From positions 1 through 38,228 of the forward strand of contig NZ_SNWQ01000041.1 of the NCBI RefSeq assembly GCF_004361855.1: 38,228 nucleotides of DNA, given 5' to 3'. Below are positions 34,614 to 38,228 of the stretch, piece by piece. The notes under the pieces are model-generated. The model saw only the letters and a list, made by a program, of their open reading frames with translations. It made no database searches and was not told the DNA's origin. Numbering within the stretch: the first letter of the stretch is position 1; the number at the start of each line of letters is the position of its first letter. Made by a program: the position numbers and the translations under genes. Origin of the DNA: Kribbella caucasensis. GTDB lineage: Bacteria; Actinomycetota; Actinomycetes; Propionibacteriales; Kribbellaceae.

Positions 34614-35612
34614 ATGAGCTGCTTTGAGAGATGGCTCGGGAGTGATCTATTAGTGCCAAACTGGCGCAGCACGTTCGCAGGTATCGGGTTCACGCCGAGC
34701 GGGCCGTTTGGGGCGATGCGGGCACGGATTGAAGACCTTGAGGCTACGGTTGTGGAAGACGGGTTGGGCCGCCTCAGCTTGACATTCACTCACGTCGCGC
34801 CGCGCTCCGCGATGCAGTACGAGGTCGCTGTCCCACTCGACGTTACGGCGCAGCAGGTCGCTCAACTGCTAGTGAACGCATTCGAGCGGGCGCACCCCGA
34901 GGCACATGGGAAGACGAGGAGTCCGCATGCGGTGCCCGAGGAATACGACATGATTCGGGTTGGCGGTGCGCTCGTTAAGCGTGAGCAAGCGATCGATTGG
35001 GCCCGCGAGTACCTGACCGGACCGGCGGCTTGGGCGTACCCCGCATACGACGCCTACCAAGCACGGTCTGGACCGTACGTTATCGAGGACGCCGACCTGC
35101 TCGCGCCAGTGCTGCTCAATGTCAACCGACTCACCCTCAAGGCCTACTACGGGTTGCAGGACCAGCGAGACCGTTTGCAGGACTTGCTCGCTACGATCCC
35201 GCATGACGCCGAGTTGATCAGCGCCGAGGACGACGACCTGGAAGCAATCCGCATGCTCTTCGGAGTGCTTGACGATCCCGGGATCCCGAACGTGCGAGGG
35301 ACGATCCTGGCCAAGATCCTGCACCGCAAACGGCCTGGCTTCATCCCGCTCTACGACGAGTACGTCCGCCGCTGTTACCAAGACGGCGAGCGGGCGCCAG
35401 TTCCACCTCGAGGCCGTCCGTGGGGCGAGTTCTTCGTCGCCCTCGCAATGGCCATGCGCGACGATCTGATTGATCAATACGACACCTGGTCCGAGATTGC
35501 GGACCTCGCCATCGACCCACCAATCAGCCTGCTGCGTGCCCTTGACATCGTCGCCTGGCGCGCCGGCGGCGGTTCCTCGACTGTCGAGGAACCGGACGCC
35601 TCAGCGACTTGA
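34614..35612 (+). CDS. DUF6308-like protein
   Basis: Starting at ATG 34614 the product is 332 residues. The frame is open 80 codons upstream, but that part ('PSTRASCKTRQVTSTTSARS') has no family character and crosses the hairpin at 34503-34534. GGGGAC (34599-34604) is a modest ribosome binding site. Residues 120-320 carry the DUF6308 pattern: 'AWAYPAYDAYQARSGPYVIE', 'DADLLAPVLLNVNRLTLKAY', 'RGTILAKILHRKRPGFIPLY' and 'ISLLRALDIVAWRAGG'. The function of the family is not known to me. The motif 'KILHRKRP' and the overall helical build recall DNA-glycosylase-like or HhH folds, but I cannot support an activity. It is convergent with the 35794-37041 gene, which ends 181 bp downstream. Confidence 0.72.
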   Translation: MSCFERWLGSDLLVPNWRSTFAGIGFTPSGPFGAMRARIEDLEATVVEDGLGRLSLTFTHVAPRSAMQYEVAVPLDVTAQQVAQLLVNAFERAHPEAHGKTRSPHAVPEEYDMIRVGGALVKREQAIDWAREYLTGPAAWAYPAYDAYQARSGPYVIEDADLLAPVLLNVNRLTLKAYYGLQDQRDRLQDLLATIPHDAELISAEDDDLEAIRMLFGVLDDPGIPNVRGTILAKILHRKRPGFIPLYDEYVRRCYQDGERAPVPPRGRPWGEFFVALAMAMRDDLIDQYDTWSEIADLAIDPPISLLRALDIVAWRAGGGSSTVEEPDASAT

Positions 35613-35793
35613 TCCTGAAAGGCAGCTGCAGCGACGATTTGGAGATCACGCCCACTGATCGCCGCCGAGCCCTGCTCGCGGCGGTGAGCGCCGATCACCG
35701 CCTGCCAGTGGGAACCTCGCATCCTCACCAGATCGCCGAGTCACGTCCGACAAACCCGTGTCGGATCATATGGAGAGCAAGCGCATCGCCCAC

Positions 35794-37041
35794 TCAGTCT
35801 CCCTCGTCGCGTTTCTCGTCCCTGCGCGGACGGAGCGCTCGCTCGGTGATCCGGTTGGAGAGCTTGCCCGTTGCCGATTTGGCTCGGTCGAGGGTCTCGT
35901 TGCCGAGGCGTCTGGCGGCATCGACGCCGTCTGCTCCTGTCTCGAGCGCCTTGTCCCTCGCCTCCGTGGCCGCGTCCGCCCATCGTCTCGCCTCTAATGA
36001 CTGTCGGCCGCGCTCGATCCCGAGCCGCCCGTGGAAGTCAACGACGGCGTTCGCGACATGGTTGCTCGAATGCACCACATCCCGAGAGGTGGTCGGGTGC
36101 AGCAGCACCTTCGTATTGGCCGTGCCGGCGGCCGTGTCCATGCGGGCCATCAGGCGCTCGGTGCTCCGTGAGATGAGTTCCAACCGGTTGTTACGGGCAG
36201 TCCGCAGTGCGAGGCGATGCCGGTCCAGCTCCTCCGGAGACGCATCCAGCACCCGATCGAGTTCGAGCACGGCCATCGCTTCCTGCAGTTGGAAGCATCG
36301 AGCCAGGACGGCGAGCCATTCCTGGACCTTGGACTCCGCTTCCTTGGACGTCCTGGCGAGCTCACCGATCTTGGTCTCGCGCTCCATCTTCTCCGCGAGC
36401 GCGTCGAGTTGACGCAACACATACGCCTGAGTTCGTGCGATCGTCATCGTGGTGCCCTGCACCTTCGACCACGTGACCTCGGAGACCCGGCCCACCTGCT
36501 CCCGGATGGTCATGGCCTCTTCGATGACGAAGTCCACGCCGATCATGTCCGCCAACACAGCGTCCTCCTGGGCACGGAGCACGTCGTCGACCTTCTCGTC
36601 GATCGCGGCCAGATAGTCGGTGATCTCATCCATGGCCTGCTGCATCGCAAGCTGCGCCATGATCCCGGCAGCACCAGCCAAAACCGCCGGGTTGGACAGA
36701 AGCGTTCCGGGCCCCTTCACGAGTTCCACGAATCCTTTGATCTTGCCGCGATCCGTCAACACAGCACGACTGACGCCCGGGCTCGAACCTTTCATCAGGC
36801 TGTACTTGTTGAGAGCCTCGGCGGACTCCTTGGTCAGCTTCACCCAGCGACCCGAGTTGGCCGCAATCTCGGAACCGGCCTGTGCGGCTGCAGCCCCGGT
36901 ACTGAAGGCAGGTCCGAGCCGATGCAGTCCGAGGTCCTTCGACGGCAGCCCCTCAGAGACGAGGAAGCGTTCGACGGCCGCCGGATCCCCGATGACCGCC
37001 AGCCCATCGCCGTCACTGATTAGCTGAATCTCGTTGTCCAT
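35794..37041 (-). CDS. Long helical protein with one hydrophobic segment, function unknown
   Basis: Start chosen at 37041, because AGGAG lies just upstream and the 41 codons before it are Pro/Ser-rich noise. The product is 415 residues. A small N-terminal domain ('MDNEIQLISDGDGLAVIGDP') precedes a Gly/Ala-rich hydrophobic stretch ('LLSNPAVLAGAAGIMAQLAM', about 114-133). Long amphipathic helices run from there to about residue 300 ('DEITDYLAAIDEKVDDVLRA', 'KVQEWLAVLARCFQLQEAMA'). The tail is basic, ending 'ITERALRPRRDEKRDEGD'. One hydrophobic hairpin-like segment inside a helical bundle resembles alpha-pore-forming proteins in outline, but I see no specific family signature. It stands alone on the minus strand among plus-strand genes. 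Confidence 0.65.
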   Translation of the reverse strand: MDNEIQLISDGDGLAVIGDPAAVERFLVSEGLPSKDLGLHRLGPAFSTGAAAAQAGSEIAANSGRWVKLTKESAEALNKYSLMKGSSPGVSRAVLTDRGKIKGFVELVKGPGTLLSNPAVLAGAAGIMAQLAMQQAMDEITDYLAAIDEKVDDVLRAQEDAVLADMIGVDFVIEEAMTIREQVGRVSEVTWSKVQGTTMTIARTQAYVLRQLDALAEKMERETKIGELARTSKEAESKVQEWLAVLARCFQLQEAMAVLELDRVLDASPEELDRHRLALRTARNNRLELISRSTERLMARMDTAAGTANTKVLLHPTTSRDVVHSSNHVANAVVDFHGRLGIERGRQSLEARRWADAATEARDKALETGADGVDAARRLGNETLDRAKSATGKLSNRITERALRPRRDEKRDEGD

Positions 37042-37186
37042 CGTCGGCTCCTGAAGTCTGGGCAGGGAAAGCGGCGCTTCGCAGTTGAGGGATGGCGGAG
37101 TCGAGGTGCGTAGCGATCTCGGGCTGGGCGTCGGGGGTCTTCCAGGATGGGGCACCATACGCACACCGTCCGACGGAGGACTTTGA

Positions 37187-37396
37187 CGTGCCCCACGCTA
37201 CCTTCAATGCCCTGACCTCACGGAGTCCTGCCGCCTCGACGAGCTCGGCCTGGAAGCCATCGGCCAGCGGCGCGAGCACCTCCGCGGCTCCGCCCTCATC
37301 TTCCGCAGCCTGACGAACTACATCGCCAGATCGCTGTTCGAAGCCGGAGGTCTCAAACCCCAACGCCTCCTGGAAACTGATAGGTCGAGCAACTGA
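37187..37396 (+). pseudogene. Internally deleted ISL3-like transposase remnant
   Basis: In one frame a stretch like the N-terminus of actinobacterial ISL3 transposases ('CPDLTESCRLDELGLE') runs directly into a stretch like a transposase C-terminus ('REHLRGSALIFRSLTNYIAR', 'SLFEAGG'), ending at TGA 37394-37396. The whole catalytic middle is missing, and no start codon or ribosome binding site is present after the in-frame stop at 37184-37186. I therefore read it as a deletion derivative of an insertion sequence. The family assignment is from memory of conserved end motifs and is tentative. Apart from this remnant and the next terminator, 37042-37649 contains nothing I can assign. Confidence 0.4.
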
Positions 37397-37426
37397 GTGC
37401 CCCGATCATGTTGGATCGGGGCACTC
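37395..37426 (+). terminator. Strong hairpin terminator
   Basis: GAGTGCCCCGATC (37395-37407) and GATCGGGGCACTC (37414-37426) are perfect 13-bp complementary arms with a 6-nt loop. The hairpin starts within the stop codon of the transposase remnant. The sequence after it (GTCGGTGAG) lacks a U-tract, which is common for actinobacterial terminators. It is the strongest hairpin I found in the window. Confidence 0.75.
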
Positions 37427-37649
37427 GTCGGTGAGTTCGGACGCGCAAGCCCGCCGCGGGCGAGGGTAACCCGTCCAAGCCACTCACCATCACTCTGTAT
37501 CCACCGGCTGCGCGAGCCCCTGACCGTCGTCACTCGATGGAGCGGCCCCTGTTCTCCACCTTCGCCAGCCAACCGTCTGCGGCCATAGCGAGCTTGCGGG
37601 CTAGGGGTGGAGGAAGGCACTGGTCGCCTCTCACCTCCAAGTGCCGGAC

Positions 37650-38039
37650 TTAGTCGCTTGGCACCGCTTTGCCGTACCGCTTGAACACAGCTTGGACCTG
37701 TGTAGACCAGAAAACGTAGGGCTCCTGAAAGTCGTACCCCAGCGCGCGAGCCATCTGGTAGAAGCCCCTGCCAGGCTCCTTGTCTCCGTGCTTGTGCGTG
37801 ACAATCGCGGTCAGAGCGGGGCGGCCTTCTGCGTGCTCATCCTCGAAGACGGCACCAAGCAGATGATTCATCAGGGCTGAGTAGGGATCCAAGCGTGTTG
37901 CCTGGACTCGGCTGGCAATCTCGCCGTACCAGGTCATGCGCCGGTCGTAGGCGGCGTCGAGGATCGCCGCACGCACCTCAGCCTTGGCTGTCTCCCAATC
38001 GTCGTCGCTCAGACCGAATTGTGAACCTGACCGCTTCAT
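37650..38039 (-). CDS. Small protein related to the central domain of the ScoMcrA-head protein
   Basis: Start chosen at 38039, where GAGGGG lies five bases upstream. An ATG six codons earlier (38057) has no ribosome binding site. The 129-residue product has a single domain: 'AKAEVRAAILDAAYDRRMTW', 'YGEIASRVQATRLDPYSALM', 'GRPALTAIVTHK', 'EPGRGFYQMARALGYDF' and 'YVFWSTQVQAVFKRYG'. The first three blocks line up with residues 120-190 of the 3984-4838 product ('AEAARAVLLEAAGRYRAVVT', 'EPLLSSLCVN'), so both belong to one family. The layout recalls small proteins encoded near restriction genes, but the activity is unknown. Confidence 0.7.
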   Translation of the reverse strand: MKRSGSQFGLSDDDWETAKAEVRAAILDAAYDRRMTWYGEIASRVQATRLDPYSALMNHLLGAVFEDEHAEGRPALTAIVTHKHGDKEPGRGFYQMARALGYDFQEPYVFWSTQVQAVFKRYGKAVPSD

Positions 38040-38228
38040 GAATCCCCTCTTCAGCATGTCGGTTCACGTCATCACCTTGGACGTAGCGCCGTCAAGGTTG
38101 TGTCATGGCATTGACGGCGACGCCACATCACCGCAGTTGCGTCCAGCAGAGTGGTGTACGGCAGGCCCGGTGACGGGCGTGGCGTCGGCGCATAGAGGCG
38201 GTCATCGCGTGATCCTTTGGAAGACCTT
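38040..38228. other. Right edge, non-coding or insertion-sequence-like sequence
   Basis: This 189-bp edge shows no gene I can support. On the minus strand the last 30 bases read like the start region of a transposase gene ('GGATCACGCGATGACC' with an ATG), and the following frame closes within about 25 codons. It may be the start of another decayed insertion sequence continuing outside the window. The upstream control region of the 38039 gene must also lie here. Confidence 0.3.

Noticed and set aside
1..38228. CRISPR arrays, tRNA or rRNA genes, integrase/att sites
   Set aside because: I saw no regularly spaced repeats, tRNA-like cloverleaf with TTCGA loop, rRNA core sequence or recombinase. 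Absence was judged by eye only.

Overview
The window is high-GC DNA with good GGAGG-type ribosome binding sites. It carries gene families typical of Actinomycetota: NPHP3-style TPR proteins, C-terminal halves of XRE/TPR regulators, a ScoMcrA-like head domain and a DUF6308-like protein. A Streptomyces- or Kribbella-like host fits, but no housekeeping gene or rRNA is present to fix the genus. Almost everything recognisable is defence-related, so this reads as a defence island.

Left flank (1-5579) is mostly gene debris. It holds a TPR protein that may be the end of a STAND protein, a frameshifted S66/MccF-type peptidase, the tail of a TPR regulator with a small frameshifted partner gene, a DUF4268-like nuclease remnant with three frameshifts, one intact ScoMcrA-head protein, and a second frameshifted TPR-regulator tail. 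Imperfect direct repeats at 2451-2491 may be an old insertion-sequence end.

Centre (5580-27276, all on the minus strand, transcribed from right to left) is one 21.7 kb operon. Its promoter-proximal half is a complete class 1 DISARM set in canonical order: drmD, drmMI, drmA, drmB, drmC. The operon then continues, mostly by 4-base start/stop overlaps, into four more genes: a type I M/S-like methylase with HTH and a degenerate catalytic motif, a soluble Ser/Thr kinase with C-terminal repeats, a RelE-like/UvrD helicase fusion, and a DUF262/DUF1524 (GmrSD-like) protein. I infer a single extended DISARM system in which the last four genes add sensing, signalling and effector functions. This accessory half is the best candidate for an undescribed system.

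A divergent control region (27277-27567) contains two adjacent inverted repeats built on GTGAAC/GTTCAC. They overlap a plausible promoter of the drm operon.

Right flank (27568-38228) begins with two small plus-strand genes. Next comes a 1695-residue SF1 helicase fused to a Vsr/DUF559-like nuclease and a GreA/GreB-type C-terminal domain, followed by a small caspase-like (His/Cys) protein. This pair may be a second, separate defence unit. Then come a DUF6308-like protein, an unknown helical protein, a shrunken ISL3-like transposase remnant with a strong terminator, and a small protein whose domain is related to one in the ScoMcrA-head protein at the other end of the island. No tRNA, rRNA, CRISPR array or integrase was seen.
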